From positions 2,403,231 to 2,467,230 of the forward strand of contig NW_006768766.1 in NCBI RefSeq assembly GCF_000204055.1: 64,000 nucleotides of DNA. Direction: 5' to 3'. A program made the position numbers and the translations under genes. Of the stretch, positions 1-13,366 are shown piece after piece (positions within the stretch are counted from its first letter, which is position 1; each line of letters starts with the position of its first letter). The stretch is from Melampsora larici-populina 98AG31 (lineage: Eukaryota; Basidiomycota; Pucciniomycetes; Pucciniales; Melampsoraceae). The notes beneath the pieces are model-generated. The model did not search any database. It was not told where the DNA came from and saw nothing but the letters and a program-made list of their open reading frames with translations.

Positions 1-2972
1 CATTCAGAATTATAAGGATTTCCATATCTCGAGCTTGAATTGTGTCACGAGGAAGATTTGTAAGATAGCATTATGTGCATTTGTTTTGATTTTCTTCCCC
101 GCAAACCCTTGATTATTGATCTGGATCATTAGATGGAGACAAGCTCCCGTGTTGCTGTTGCTTTTTTGTTCGATGCTATTTTTTCAGTCATCGTGCATAT
201 CTTTCATGAAACCTCATGAAAACCATCCAAGGCAAAGATGAATACGAGTGACACGATTTGTATGAGGGGCTATTAGTATTGGCCTGAACGAACAAGCTCG
301 GGATTTCGTCGGCGTGGACGATCTGTGCTATCAATTTTAACGCCGAGGAGGGTGATTGTGCGGTGATTGAGACGTACTGCCGAGAACTTGGTCAACATGT
401 ACATCTATGGTCGGGTTTCAGATTTTCTGTCCTTATGAATCCATACGAGTCCATACGTCATCAAGGTATGCTTTGATGAGGATGGATGTTGCTAAGTAGA
501 GACTTTTCCTTCAAAGAGCTGACTGGCTCAAACATCCCAAGATGATATTTCACACTCAAGCTTCGAGCTGTAGCCTTGATCGAAGTTCGACCTCATCTTG
601 TTATCAGATACCTCTCGCCCGTTGAAGAACATGACACTCCAAAACACCGGTGCTTCAACAGCGTAGTATTAACTTTGTGGCTTGAAATGTGGTTTTGCGT
701 AAGAGTTCTACCGATCCTTTACCAATTTATGTACCTATCACATTATTGCTCATCTATCTTCGTTTAGGAAATGATTAGTGGTGTACTGTATCAAGTTGTC
801 TTCCACTTTTTTATTATCGAAGGAAATTTAAGATCGAACAATAAATATCCAATTTAACCAAGCCTAAATACTTCACCTACAACCCCGAGGCTTGCTTGGG
901 CGTGCTTGACACCCTGTATACATAAGGCGTTGTGGATAAGGATTGCATCCGAGGTGTCCACGTTGAGATCATCAAGCTTATAGTCCCTCAAATCATTCTG
1001 GTAGACTTTGGTTTGTAAAGAAAGAAAGAAAGGTGCATACGTTAATGTTTGAAAGATGCGCACTTTTTGAACTTTAGCTTACATCAACTAGCAACCCTTG
1101 AGAAATTGTGTGACGGTCATCCGCTTAGGCTGGGTTTGTTTGTGCTCATACTCTGATCCCGCGTAGCCAACTAGTATTTGCTCAGCGCTACTTATCATTA
1201 TTGAATATGTGAAAGATCGAGAACCACTGCATCAGTTATAAAGTCGAGGGCTGAGTGAGGCCGGTTTCCCTAACGCAAGCAGCGTTGAATCCAAAAACGC
1301 TTTCGCTGTGGCAAGTAGCTTGTATTGGCGCTTGATTTCCAAGTTATCTGATTAATTTTGCCCAATCATTTGACGACTTTCTCTTGAAAGATGATTTCTG
1401 AGGGTCTCCTGATCCTGAAAAGTGATCCGGCCTTACATTTCCAACCCGGCCCGCAGGCTGCGATGAGGAACAGGGTCTTCGTTTTGTGGAGAACACCTTG
1501 ACACCTCACTGCATATTTCATTACCAAAGTTGTCCGCAAAACTCCAGTAAATTGGCGGGGAATTTGTGACAAGCTTTTTACGATCGTTTTCGCACCGCGC
1601 TCACTTGGCTTGCTACATCGACTCATCCGATAACCATTTTGAGATATATGTTTCTTTTTCATGGATGCGCTTCAAGACTTCATATGGTCATCGATAGACT
1701 TCATCGCCCGAGACGCTGGTGACGTCTCCATTTGGAGCATCGGCTATGCATACATTGACAGACCAAATTGCTTGTGATTTCTGGGTTCACCACTATCAAG
1801 CAGGGAAGTCGAAAGACTGAAAAAGGCCAAATACCCCACACAGACGGTATCTTGTGCTCAACACTGCGCACTCATGTCTATCACTATCACTATCAAAGCA
1901 GTATCCTTATCATTTTCAATGCAGTGTCAGCTTTGGGATGTGTTAACTCAGGCATCTTTACAACCGCTCTTTGACCTATATCAAAAAAAGAAATGTCAAA
2001 TCTCCAACACCAATCTGGCAGCTGCAGTTCTCCGAAGTAGACACTGGATAAAAGTACTTTGTTGCAGGAGTCGGATACTTGCATTCAGCACATCTCAGCA
2101 ACGTCCAATTCAGAAAGTTGAGTCCCACACAATCATAGTCATCCTCAACGTGCATGAAAGTGATGTATTGCGTACAATGATGGTTGTCAACTGGTTATCC
2201 TAAAATCGAGCGCGAAAAGCATATCGATGCTTTTGTTGTACACATCATCTCAGATTAATCAATATTTCGCTGTGTCGATAAGTTTAACTCCCTATAAACT
2301 TTGTGGTACGATTGGCTATGGCTTGTTGTATCACTGGCTCTCAAGATCAAATTTATCAATCAATGTTGAAAATCAATAACAATGATGGATTGGAAAAGAA
2401 TCAATAAACGTAAGAAACATCTATTTATTGAAATCATTCAAGTTATTGAAGTGATCCAAGTGCGCATTTGAGTATTGTAGCTCATTTGGTGATCGAGGTT
2501 TGATAATTACAAACTGGGAAAGCATCTGCATCAAAGATGCTGCATCGACACACAAAACAGCAACAAAACTCATATTGGGTATAGACTCCATAAGTTATCT
2601 TCTTTGTCTCTATATATATAACAACCAGTTTTCAAGAAGTTGATTTGATCAATTACGAATCAAACATAATACTTTCCTAACCTATAGAACTATACAACCA
2701 AAACATCAAAGAATTGTCCTGAACAAATCCTTAAGATCTCCATATTTCTCTCAAAGTTGTTAAGGGGTGAATGTGTAAATGCAGGGTATGGGTTTTACAC
2801 AATGGGTTATAGTAGACACTTAGATTATTTAGATAGATTATCCCCTCCAGTTTGGCACTCTTTTCCTTTGTACAGGTCTTTCATATCATTCTCTTTTAAT
2901 ATCTTATACGTGTTTTACTGGATTCTGATCATCGAGTTCTGGAACTAGTCATCAAATCAAGGGGATTAGATT
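1..2972. other. Gene-free stretch, no supported feature
   Basis: Only short open frames occur on both strands, none with a recognisable domain or a convincing splice chain. A TATA-like run lies near 2610 in an AT-rich part, but no gene follows it before the transposon at 2975. It could hold a decayed or lineage-specific gene that I cannot see. Confidence 0.5.
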
Positions 2973-2974
2973 TA

Positions 2975-5900
2975 CAGTCGCCGCGCCCTATAAGCATAAT
3001 TTTAATCCGAAAATTTGTCAACCTTATATCGCGCTATGCATCAATTCGAAATAAGCATAAAGGCATAGTTTGGATTTAAACTAACCTTTATGCTTATTTT
3101 CAAAAAAAAAAGTCTTGGACAACTTTTTTGGTGATAGTGGGCATAGGTTGGCATAGCATTGCATATCTCAGACAAAAAGATGGGGCATACAAAGAGCTTC
3201 ACGTGAAGGAAAAAGATGTACCAAGAGACTAGAAGAAAAAACGAATATGTAAAAGTTTATCAGGCTTTATTACGTAGTCGAATCAAGGTTAAAAAAATTG
3301 GTTAAGCACTTTTGCTTCAATGAATTGAAGCGGACATGGCTGATTTCATTGAGCATAGAGTGAAAGCTTTTGATATGTAAGGTCCAGTCGGGCCCGTCAG
3401 CATCATGAGGTTGACGGTTGAGTGAATAGATGATGTCGTCAATGGCTTGTGAGATTTGAGCCATTGACATTGGTACACGGATGTGCTCCCGCAAATCCTC
3501 CTCGTCATCTTCGGGATCATCAGGCGCATCGGGTTCAGAGTCGTTAGCACTTGATTTGATGATTTCGAGATCGGTCGGCATACGTTGAACATCCTCAGGT
3601 AATTGCCTCTCGATCTTGGGATTGAGTAGGTTTTGAATGCTGATCCGGACCTCGGATCGACTCTCATCTAGGCCTGTGCATTCTTCGAGTCGCTCTAGGA
3701 CCTTTGAAGCCTCATCAATGATGTTTTGGAGGTCGGAATCAGGAGCTAGATTGGTATTAGTTGGGGTGGAAGGTTGGTTCTCGTTTTCTTGGAGTGCTGC
3801 CACTATTTGGGTGTGACGCCAGCAGTTTGTAATCGTCTTGCAAGTAACAGACTTCCATGATGTATCAGCCATTCGCATAGCGTCCAGGAGTGGTAGCCGA
3901 TAGATATCCTTTGCCAGTTTGTCCGGATTATCATCGTGTCTCCGGATTACTAGAGATATCAAGTTACGTCTGTAGTGAGCTTTCCAAGCTGCTATTATTC
4001 CAGCATCGCAAGGCTGTAAGACACTGGTGAGATTTGGTGGAAGGAAATGCACTGTAATGTTTGTGAGGTTGAGAGTTTTGACTGGGGCTTTATGACCGGA
4101 GAAATTGTCGAGCAGGAGTAAGATTTTGCGATTTTCTCGACGGAAGTTGGCATCAATCTTCTGAAGCCAGTCACCGAAGATTGCACCGGTCATCCAGGCA
4201 TTCTTACTATTAGTGTATTGGAGACTGTAATAAGCTGCGGGCTTGCTTCTGAATGAGGTAGGCTTTTTTGAACTACCAATAACTAGAGGATCGAGTTTGT
4301 GAGTGCCATCTGCATTTGCACAGAGAAGGTATGTGATTCGAGCTTTGTCGCCTTTCACACCAGCTTTTTGTGTGTCAGCCAAGGTCTTATTTGGCGGCAT
4401 CCTGAGAAGAAAGTTGGAAGATGATCAATCTGCTGAACTTTGATGAAAAAAAGAGTCACAGATTTACCGATAGCATAGTCCAGTTTCATCGGCGTTATAT
4501 ATTTCAGAAGGTTGATAGTCCTTCGTCACCTTGAGTAGCTCGTCGCGTGCAGACTTCACATCTTCTGGGTTTACTGAGGATGCCTCGCCATGCAGGGTGA
4601 CTCTTTGGATGTTGTAGCATTTCTTGAACTTGGTCATCCATCCATCTGAGCATTTCATCTTAATTTGAAGATTTCGGAGAAATGTTGAGCCTTGACTCTT
4701 ATAACCTCGTCGTTGACTGGTAGATCACGCTCGCGAGCCTCAATTACCCATTGATATAAAGCTTGTTCAAGATCAGGATACTTTGCTGTGCGTTGTTTCC
4801 GAACTGTTCCGCCATTTATCAATGCATTTGCCTTGATCTTTCCTTCGTCTTTGAGCCATTGGCTGAGATTAGATTGGGTGATATTGAAATGTCGGGCGGT
4901 TTCTTGCTGAATCTTTCGGCCTGCGTGATGCCATGCAAGAACCTCGGCCTTGAAGGCTAAATCATACACACCACGCGGTGTTGGTCCGTTCAAATTGGTA
5001 GATTCTAAAGAAGCCAATGATCCAGGAGTGCTGATAGGCTGCTTAGTTTTCTTGATCGAGTTTGAATTTTTAACTTCAGCATTTGAAATCACCCGTCTCT
5101 TTTGGCCAGCTACAGATGTCACACCTGAAGTAGGAAGGATACTTTTACCAGCCCCAGGGAGAGTTGCACCGGCATCTAAAAAAGTAGATACAAACAATAT
5201 GAGGGTGGGTGGGAATATGAAAGAGACAGATGTAAAGAACATTCAAAGAAAGTACCCACCTTGGAGCTTTTGACAAACTTTTTCAAGCTTTATCCTGAGA
5301 AAACCGTGCGCATTGGTATCCCCTTTCCAGCTGGGGTGGTTGCAAGCTTGACCAATCCATTTCAGCATAAGTTCAATCCCATGTGGTCCTGTGAAAAGGT
5401 GTTGATCAATCTTGTCAATACCACAGATTGCATCAAGTGCCGAGTTGACTAGGTATCCGATGCCCTCATCTGTGTCGTTGGTATCCAGGACTGGGGGGAC
5501 TGAAAACATTCTGAATATCTTATCTTCCTTGGTTGCCTTTCTGATTTTATCATCAGGGCAGCTTTGCGATAGAAGGAGGGTTTTGTGGATGAGCTTATCC
5601 ATTCTCTTATGAGACTGAGATTGAGATTTTATCAAAGATGGTTGAAAAAGTGTGAATAAAAGTGTTTATAAGTTGATATACTGTTAATAATAAAGCAGAG
5701 GCTAGTAGAGTGGGCAGAAGATTTGATGAACCTTCTCGAAAGTTCACACTTGCACAGGAAAACAAATTGTATATAAGCATATCTGCTTGTGCAACCACTA
5801 AATATGCTTGTATATAGCAAAATCCACGCCCGTTGTAAGCATTTTTTGGCTCAAGTTCATGCTTTTAACTTACATGCTTATGGTCACAAATTAAGCCCTG

Positions 5901-5979
5901 CTCATTTTTTATTGGGAAAAAATCCATGCTTATAACACGATATGCATACTCAGTGTGTGCTTATAGCGAGCGGCGACTG
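2975..5979 (-). mobile_element. pogo/Fot1-like DNA transposon, full length
   Basis: Both ends carry a terminal inverted repeat starting CAGTCGCCGC and continuing to CTATAAGCA, with a few mismatches over about 24 bases. A TA dinucleotide flanks each end (2973-2974 and 5980-5981), the target duplication expected for the Tc1/mariner/pogo superfamily. Subterminal copies of ATAAGCAT or its complement recur at both ends (around 2991, 3052, 3088 and 5775, 5845, 5873, 5925), plausible transposase-binding sites. The interior holds one transposase gene on the minus strand. The element is about 3.0 kb, larger than typical Fot1 copies, because the transposase has an extra N-terminal exon. Confidence 0.9.
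3270..5635 (-). pseudogene. pogo-family transposase, one frameshift
   Basis: This gene encodes the cut-and-paste transposase of the surrounding element. Reading down the minus strand: an N-terminal exon of unknown fold (5635 to about 5262), a first GT-AG intron ending near 5178, then a psq-type helix-turn-helix (around AETARHFNITQSNLSQW) and a CENP-B-type helix-turn-helix. The DDE domain shows its three acidic residues in NADETGL, LLLDNFSGH and LQPCDAGII. A second intron (about 4477-4401) joins GLCYR to MPPNKTL, the usual pogo order. The HTH exon and the following exon (4658 to 4478) are in different frames with no room for an intron. One missing base near 4675 explains it. The copy is therefore probably inactive, unless this is a sequence error. 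The C-terminal tail is acidic. Confidence 0.85.
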
Positions 5980-5981
5980 TA

Positions 5982-7028
5982 TCCTGTGCTCTCTTGTGCT
6001 GTGTCAGTCTAGTCCCAGTGAAGATGGCATTGAATTTGGAGAGATACACTCCGCCTTACAAAAGTATTGAACTCTAATAAAATCATCAGGTTATCCTTTT
6101 TGAACACTCTATGTAATAACTATGTATGTTTTTGAACTTGACCAAAACCAAACTAAAAGACTTTTAATCTAGTACTTTTCTGAAACCTTTTCAATATCAC
6201 TCAGTCTCAAGTTCAACCAAAAAATCTTTACCTTAAAAAACTCTCCCTTTTTTTCTATTCAAGTATCCACATTCATTCATTTTTATAAATAAAAGATTAG
6301 TTCTCCAAAACCACCCATCAGATTTTTAAACACTTTCAGCTAAACACAACCAAAACCAATTCCCAGAATTCCACTTTAAACCCAGTCTGGTTTTTTTGCT
6401 TCTTCTTATCATAACAATAAATAAATAAATAAATTCCAAACCACACCCATGAATTCCACAAAACCCTTCTATCCTTTCCTCTTTTTTAAAAACACTGATT
6501 TCCAGTCAAATCTAGAACAAGTTTTTTCAAAACTTTTCTTTATGTAGATAAATATGGTATTTAAATTGAGTAGACTCTTTGACTAGAGACATGAAGATTG
6601 AATTAGCTTGAATAATAATATATGTAATTAAGAATCACTTTTAAATATACTCAAGCTTGGGGTGAAGATTCAAGAAGCTGAAGTGTAGGGCGTCTACATA
6701 CACCATGTCCGTCCCCCATGAGCACGTTGATGTGCTCACACGGAGAGTTGTGTAATAAATTTGAACAGACCTTTATTCAATTTGTCTCTAGAAAATGCAA
6801 ATCCTTTGTTAATAATAATAGACAATCAAAAATGTACCGTTTGTCAATGGAACTATGAACAAAGGAGCCCATTTAACACTCTTGCTGTCTGAACCTCTTG
6901 ACAAAGGCAATTGTATGCTTAGCTCTCAGACCTGTTTGTAGGTTATATCCACCCTCTACGGAAATTGATTGGTGTGAGCACGTCGACATGCTACCTCAAA
7001 ACAGACATGGTGATACTGTTGAGTTCAA
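5982..7028. other. AT-rich intergenic, no gene seen
   Basis: The stretch is pyrimidine- and A-rich (6100-6560) with a short TAAA microsatellite near 6415-6432. Only short open frames without domains are present. I see no gene, RNA or clear repeat boundary. Confidence 0.5.
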
Positions 7029-7190
7029 AAAGGGTACTCAAAGTAAGTATGTATGTACACATACTTTTTGCTATATACTTTTTTTGGCGGGGAAGACGAG
7101 GCCAAAAGTATATTTTTTTCCTTGTTCCCGCCAAAAAAAGTATGTAGCGAAAAGTATGTAGCGCTACATACTTTACTTTGAGTACCCTTA
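7029..7190. repeat. Foldback MITE, about 160 bp
   Basis: The two ends are inverted copies: AGGGTACTCAAAGTAAGTAT on the left is matched by the complement of the right end (ACTTTACTTTGAGTACCCT). Pairing continues inward through ACATACTTTTTGC and TTTTTTTGGCGGG, so nearly the whole element folds into one hairpin with a short centre near 7109. It has no coding capacity. I could not fix a target duplication. Confidence 0.75.
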
Positions 7191-7339
7191 AACTTCAGAC
7201 GGTATTTACATATGTGAGGAATTACAGGACAAAGTTGTTCTGTAGCTGTAAATGAGATGGATTACATGACGAAGTAAGTTGTGTATGTAAACTCACAGAT
7301 CAAGAATCATGTTGTGTAGTTTGAAATTGATCATTCTCA

Positions 7340-7357
7340 CACCGCGGGAATTAAATA
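7340..7357. repeat. Left stub of interrupted MITE
   Basis: The 18 bases CACCGCGGGAATTAAATA equal the reverse complement of the far end at 16226-16243. They are the left terminus of a MITE whose remainder lies 8.4 kb away at 15805-16243. TCA precedes this stub (7337-7339) and follows the far end (16244-16246), a 3 bp target duplication as in CACTA-type elements. Confidence 0.75.
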
Positions 7358-7697
7358 CACCACGGGGGTACTTTGGGTCAGAATCTCGCCACGCACTGGT
7401 CGAGTCGGGTTCTGGCCCGCGGAACGTCTGTAGCCGGCCGGGCGTCTATGCCCTGCGCGCCTCAAGGCGGTCATCTCTAATGCATTTTGCAAAGCGACAT
7501 TCGGCCACAGGTAGGGCATGCATGTGGCATCCTGACCGTCGTGCACCCGCTACAGACCGCCTGCATGACAACCGATGCCTTGTCCGCCTGAGGGCCAGAT
7601 CCAGACTTGAGACCCATGCCCACCAAAACGATCCGTCATCCAGTTTTGATCTGGTGAGAAGGAAACCCTCTGACACCACTCCTTCAGGGTTGACGTC

Positions 7698-7860
7698 AGC
7701 GCTCCCCACACCCAAATATGAATCCTCATACGTCGTCGCACAGGGTTCAGCACACCAGGCTCTCTCGATACATTTCGCACTCCCCACACCCAAATATGAA
7801 TCCCCATACATCGTCGCACAGGGTTCAGCACACCAGGCTCTCTCGATACATTTCGTACCC
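7698..7860. repeat. 79-bp tandem duplication
   Basis: A unit beginning CTCCCCACACCCAAATATGA occurs twice in direct tandem (about 7701 and 7780), nearly identical. A shorter third piece (CAGGCTCTCTCGATACA) recurs near 7918. It lies in the 5' subterminal part of the transposon, upstream of the transposase start, and produces overlapping open frames on both strands that look spurious. Confidence 0.7.
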
Positions 7861-8414
7861 TCGCTCCACAAGGATCTCAAATCATCTCCGTTACTCAAAA
7901 TCTCTTGCACTTCAGGCAACAGGCTCTCTCGATACAATTCGTACCCTCGCTCCACAAGTCTCGCAAATCATCTCGGTCACTCGAAAGCTTCACTCGCAAG
8001 ATATCAAAGATACCATACATTGTCGCACAAGCTTCATTGATCAATCAAATCTCTCAAATCACTTATATTCGTCACTCGATATCTGTGTGATCTCCCACTT
8101 GCTTGCCTATCTTCATTGGTCCCAATTCCAGTTAAGCAAACAAAAAAAGCTCATCCTTCCCAACATCGTTTCAATAACATAAAGCTAATATTTTCTTTTC
8201 CTGCGTCTGGTTATTTCCTTTTCTCTTCTGCAGCCCACTTCAGTCCATTTCCCCTTGGCTCAATTTTACTTCACTAGATTTCTCCTTCACTCGGTTTCTC
8301 CTTCACTCGATTTCCCCTTTGCTCGGTCTCTCCCTCGCTGGATTTGTCCTTTGCTCAACTTCTCCTTGGCTCAATCTCTCCGTACCTTGGCTTTGCTTCC
8401 CACTATCTCCCCAT

Positions 8415-11400
8415 ATGGCGCAAGCTCCTGACCAACGTAAGGTTGAATGCGGAAGCATATGTTCTACAACTTAATAGTTGTAGATACTGACTCTCTTCGT
8501 TCTTTTCTGTAGATTTTGAGTTGATTTCCACTGTGCCTTCAAATCCACAGTGGAGATGCTTGGTCTGTAACCGCCAGATGGGTTCGTATGGTCCTCATTC
8601 GCGTTCCAAGAATCACCTCGACGCGGTTGTACGTTTCCTGGCTCGAAAAGCGGCTGAACAGGTGGTCATTCCTGCCCTCGATGACAACCACCCGCCCTCC
8701 ACCAATCGCTCGCCGTCACCTCCTCAACAAGATGACATCTTTGGCCATGATGCCCCTGGTTCCGACACACCCGAACCCCCTCCCTCTCCTCTGTCCTGCC
8801 TCCGTGCCTTTGCGCTGGCCCAAGAAAAGCAACCTGGCGACTCAGAAGACTCTGACGACGACCTCGACATCCACAAGCTCGCTGAGGCTATTCATGCCAT
8901 GGAGGACGACATGTTTGGTCCAAACGATGAGGCCATGGATGAGGCCAGTCTAGAAGAAGATTTGCAAACCGGTCAGGTATTGGATTCCTCTGAGTGGCAC
9001 CCTTTCAAAAAGAAAGAAGTAAGTGGTTATCTGGAATGCAAATCATCATCACTTATTTGGTACTGATCATACCCCACATCCAATCAGCACGTCGTGGCTC
9101 TATTGATCATCGGATCAACTCGCAGCATCCTATCCCGGTCCCAATACCACCGTATACGCTCGATTTTGCTTATATGCCATGTCCGGCTCCCAGAGTGGGG
9201 GGCGCTGCGTGCTCTAAGCAAGCGCCTCAAGAAGAATCTTGGTCTTCAAGTGTCTGAAAGGACCAGTCCGCATGGCAACCCCATCTTTGGCTTAAAAGTG
9301 CAGACTATAATCACAAATGTTGGTATTTCTTTATCAGTTCAAGGATTTGATTTGAAACGTGAACTGATTTGGTTGGCCTCCATCCACAGGAACTTGCCAA
9401 TCCTTTAGTCAGCCCTTTTTTGGTATGTCTCCCTGAATTACCGACGTTGGAGCGAATCAACCGATTATCACAGTCCCAGAAATGGCGCGAAGGTTTCAGC
9501 AAAAACCTCCGAGTCCAAATGGTTCTCTACCGCGGGAAACACTGGTACATTTACGAACCTGTTCAACTTTTTTTGCAAAACGTCGTGGTGCCTGCATTTT
9601 TCTTCCAGCAAGATGGGAGAACTATGGCTAAATGCCTCCCAACCACGGTTCGAATGGATTCTCAAAACCCTTCAGTTACCCAATTTATAATCCCCGCTGA
9701 ACCTAGTTTTGACTGCGCTCCACTCGAGACCATTGACCTCAAGGAGTTTTGGAAATCTTTTCCTGACATCCGATTACTCAACGGTTCAAGTCTCTCCCAA
9801 CAGACCTGCCCGTATATATATTGTGGGTTTCTTTGTGTTTCCACGTGCCATTACGGACAAGATCTGACCACTGGCTTCTTACCTTAGAGGAAAAGCAAGA
9901 TAGCTTTGACCGGTTCCCTTCTGTCAACCCGTGGCGATTACGAGCAAATGGAAGATTGATCAAGCATATACCACTCACCATGTATTCTGACGACACCTCG
10001 GGGAATGTTTCCAAATCATGGAATAAGCACATGAGTGTATTTTTTACTCTTGCTGGCTTACCACCCAAAATGACGAACCAGGAGTATAACATTCATTTCC
10101 TGGCGACGTCGAACTGCGCTTCAGCGCTGGAATTACTTGATGAGGTGGTTGACGATATCAAGTGAGTCTCCTGTCCCAAACGTACTAACTATGCACAGTA
10201 GCTGACCAGCCTCGGTTTTGTTCAAAGTGATCACAGTTCAAATGGATTCTTGGCGCATGACCATCACACCGGGCAGGAAGTCCTTGCTATGGTGGTAGTC
10301 TTATTCCACCTGGGTGATGGCCCTATGCATGCTGAGATCACTGATACCACCAATCCGGCCAACACATTGACACCTTGTCGCATATGTGATTTGAACGTCA
10401 CGAAGATGAGTGATAAAAAAACCGAGGGTTATGTCTCAGACTTCATTGGGGTGGACAGTGACGGCGAACAGGTACATGCTTTTTTGGTTTATATTGAACG
10501 GCTTATACTTTCTTGTTTCAAACTGTTGCTCACCACTCATTTTCCCAGTTCTCTCTCCCCAAACGGCAATGGGATGTCACACGCAATAGGGCTTGGGGCC
10601 TCTGGGAAATCGCCCAGAGGCCTCACAGCAAAACCGCGGTTGAAACGGAAGCGCGCAAGCACGGATTCCGCGATTCTGTCCTTGACTTCTTTGTCAAAAA
10701 GGTTCACGACGCCCCAGATTCATGTGACGTGCCAAAGCTATGCGAGGATTTGAACCGCCAACTTGGTTCACGTTTGTTTAACCCAATGTTACGGCTCCGA
10801 GGTATGTTAACATTTTCAGCTTGTGGCAGCTCGAATTGTGGAACCCTTCTGACTTTGTTCTTGTGCACACAGGTTTCAATGGCCATCAAGACACTCCAGT
10901 CGAAACCCTTCACGTCGCACTCCTTGGGATCGTCAAATATCTTTTCAGAGACACGATGAAATCCCTCGGCATAATCAAACCTGGAAGCATCCTCCATCAA
11001 CAGTTGGCCGCTAGGTGGAGAGCCTTTCAAACCAATGGTTTGAACATTGCACCAATTCAACCGAAAACTCTCATCTTTCACTACCAAAGCCTCGTTGGTA
11101 AAGATTTCCAGACGGTCCTTCAAGCGGTTCCATTCGTCCTCTTCGATCATATTCCAGACCACAGACGACACTTGTGGACTGCGTTGTGTCTTCTAGGATC
11201 ATACATATTTCAACACCAAATCAGTAACATGGAAGACTATTTACGAGACATGGAGGCATCAATTCTCATTTTTTTCCATCAACTTATCCACGATACGGCT
11301 CAATGGGTTGATAAGCCAAAATTCCACATGCTGACCCACTTGAAGGATTCAGTTGAGCGTTTTGGACCAGCCATCCTATATATGACCCAGAAGTTTGAGT

Positions 11401-12521
11401 GTTATAATGGGGTTTCGCGCACGGCTTCTGTGCATTCCAACCGAATGAGTCCCGGTCGCGATATTGCCGAAACTTTCAACAATTACCAACTAATGCGATG
11501 TCTCCTATCTGGCAACACTTTCTTTGACAAAGAATTGGAAGCACGATGTATGGCAGGCCATGAAGTGCGCGCGCTGCTCTTCAAATTGCCAGAACTTTAT
11601 AAGGCTATGGGCCTTGACCCAAAAGCCAATCAAGCTGGGCTACTTACTGCGGGTCGTGAGTGGACTTTTTTCCATTTCATATTTGCTGTAAAACATTGAA
11701 ATGTATCTTTCCTTTGGCAGCGCGTGTGGAGGTTCGCGAGGTGCCTGCATATCTTGTTAGGGAAGTACCAGATGTGCCGTGGATCGAACATTCAAGTGTG
11801 GCTTTGACCAACAAGTTGAAGGTGGAAACAAAGGATTTTGTGAAGGTAAAGTTACTCTTCATCCGTCATCAAATCCTCAAATCCCTTCTGACCTAAACCA
11901 TCTCGCAGCTCAAACAGGGAGAAAGTGTCTTTCAAGTCTCTGGCATCTGGAAACCAGACGGTGAATCGGCCACCAAGATAGTGGTTCAGCTGCGGGAGAC
12001 GCAGCGCGGTTGTGTCTATCCTTTTTATGGCATGCGCGAATTAATAAGGACTCCACGCGAAAGATGGGTCAAAGCGGTTGTAAGTACCACCGCCACATCA
12101 GTTCACTGTTGTCCTTTTGTGTTTCCAGTCCTGACACAAATTATTTCTCCAGGATATCCTCTGTGTCTTGAACGTGCAACACAACTGCCACCGATCAAAA
12201 TGCACAGTCACAGGAGGTGCAAAGAAGCGCCTTGAAAGAAAGGAAACTTCTGTCACCATCAGCACCATGGCCCATATCGAAACCGATTGGTTCATCCTCA
12301 ACAGTGGGAGCCATTACTCAGCTGAAACCCATCGAGCAGTGGCCAACTTGCCCACACGGGTCATTTCACCTGCTGAATGGGAGGCTGCGCTACGGAACGG
12401 CATAAAGACATGGCAATCGGTTCCAGTCAAACCTTGGAAAAAAAGGCAAGGCAAAGGTAAAGGTAAAGAAAAAGAACACCATGAAGACGAAGATCCTGAT
12501 GACTCTGACTCTTCCAACTGA
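8415..12521 (+). CDS. Transposase of CACTA/Plavaka-like element (Tnp2-type)
   Basis: Eleven exons can be joined without a stop into about 1141 residues: roughly 8415-8436, 8513-9018, 9088-9318, 9390-9811, 9862-10161, 10228-10471, 10549-10801, 10873-11655, 11721-11845, 11909-12079 and 12153-12521. All introns are GT-AG and 48-76 bases. The start is the short first exon MAQAPDQ. Next comes a C2H2-type finger (C-x2-C in WRCLVCNRQ, then H-x5-H), an acidic Pro/Ser-rich linker, and the core with YSDDTSGN, NKHMSVFFTLAGLPP, LTPCRIC and TPVETLHVALLG, which I recall from basidiomycete Tnp2-like transposases. The C-terminus is lysine-rich then acidic (GKGKGKEKEHHEDED). No disabling mutation was seen, so this copy may be active. 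Exact catalytic residues are not assigned. Confidence 0.8.
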
Positions 12522-13366
12522 CCTGCGGATTTTGCCAAGAGATTTCCTTGATCCACTTCTGTTCAACTTCATTCTTGTTTCTCTTCTGTTGGACTTCCGG
12601 ATCACGGGGATACAATGTGTGCAATCCAACTTTGTTTCCAAGTTGCAAGACCCACGTATTGTTGTTCACACTTTAGTATGGTGCTCAAACTGAAAACAAT
12701 TCCACTTTCCTTTATATTCGCCAGACCCACACCGTCTGATTGTTGTTCACCTTTTAGTATGGTGGACAGTTGAACTGAATAATTGCGAAACGCTCTCTCC
12801 ACTCTCCGCCATATGAGCATGACCCCAATGCATTTTCCAATTGCGAGACTGATGTCGTTCACACATTTTAGATTATAGTAAGGTGCACAGTTGAACTGAC
12901 CCAGTGTGAAACCCTCTGTTGGCCACATGGTCATGACCACAAGTGACCCCCCATTTGGCCGTCTTTATTCTGTCGATTCCCAAAGAGGAACTCTTGGCTG
13001 AAACGACAACCACCACTTGGGTTTGCCTGTTTATAGACCACCACAGGACGTCACGTTCCGACCAATCAGCGAAGGCCTCCACCACCTTGTCTTTGCGTTG
13101 GCGTGGGCGCCTCGAACCAAATATAAACCGCTGTGGGTCCTTCATCAAATTTTCTCCCCTCGCACCGGTCCTGACTTGCCTCCTCTGACCTTTGTTTGAA
13201 TTTCCTTCTGATTTTCAAATATTTTCTAAAACCTCATCACTCTTAAAGACCTTTTGCTTTAAAGCCCTTTAAGCTTTAGATAGAACCATTTCACTTTAAA
13301 AAATTCGTCGCTTTTCAAACCTTTTTGCTGTTAATAAGTTTCACTTTCACAACGTTTTCGCTCACT

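Noticed and set aside
1366..1662. 98-codon minus-strand frame
   Set aside because: No domain, no neighbouring exons with matching phase, and composition not clearly coding.
7309..8040. 243-codon plus-strand frame and overlapping minus-strand frames
   Set aside because: They cover the GC-rich transposon terminus and the 79-base duplication, give the same repeated peptide on both strands, and cross the transposon boundary.
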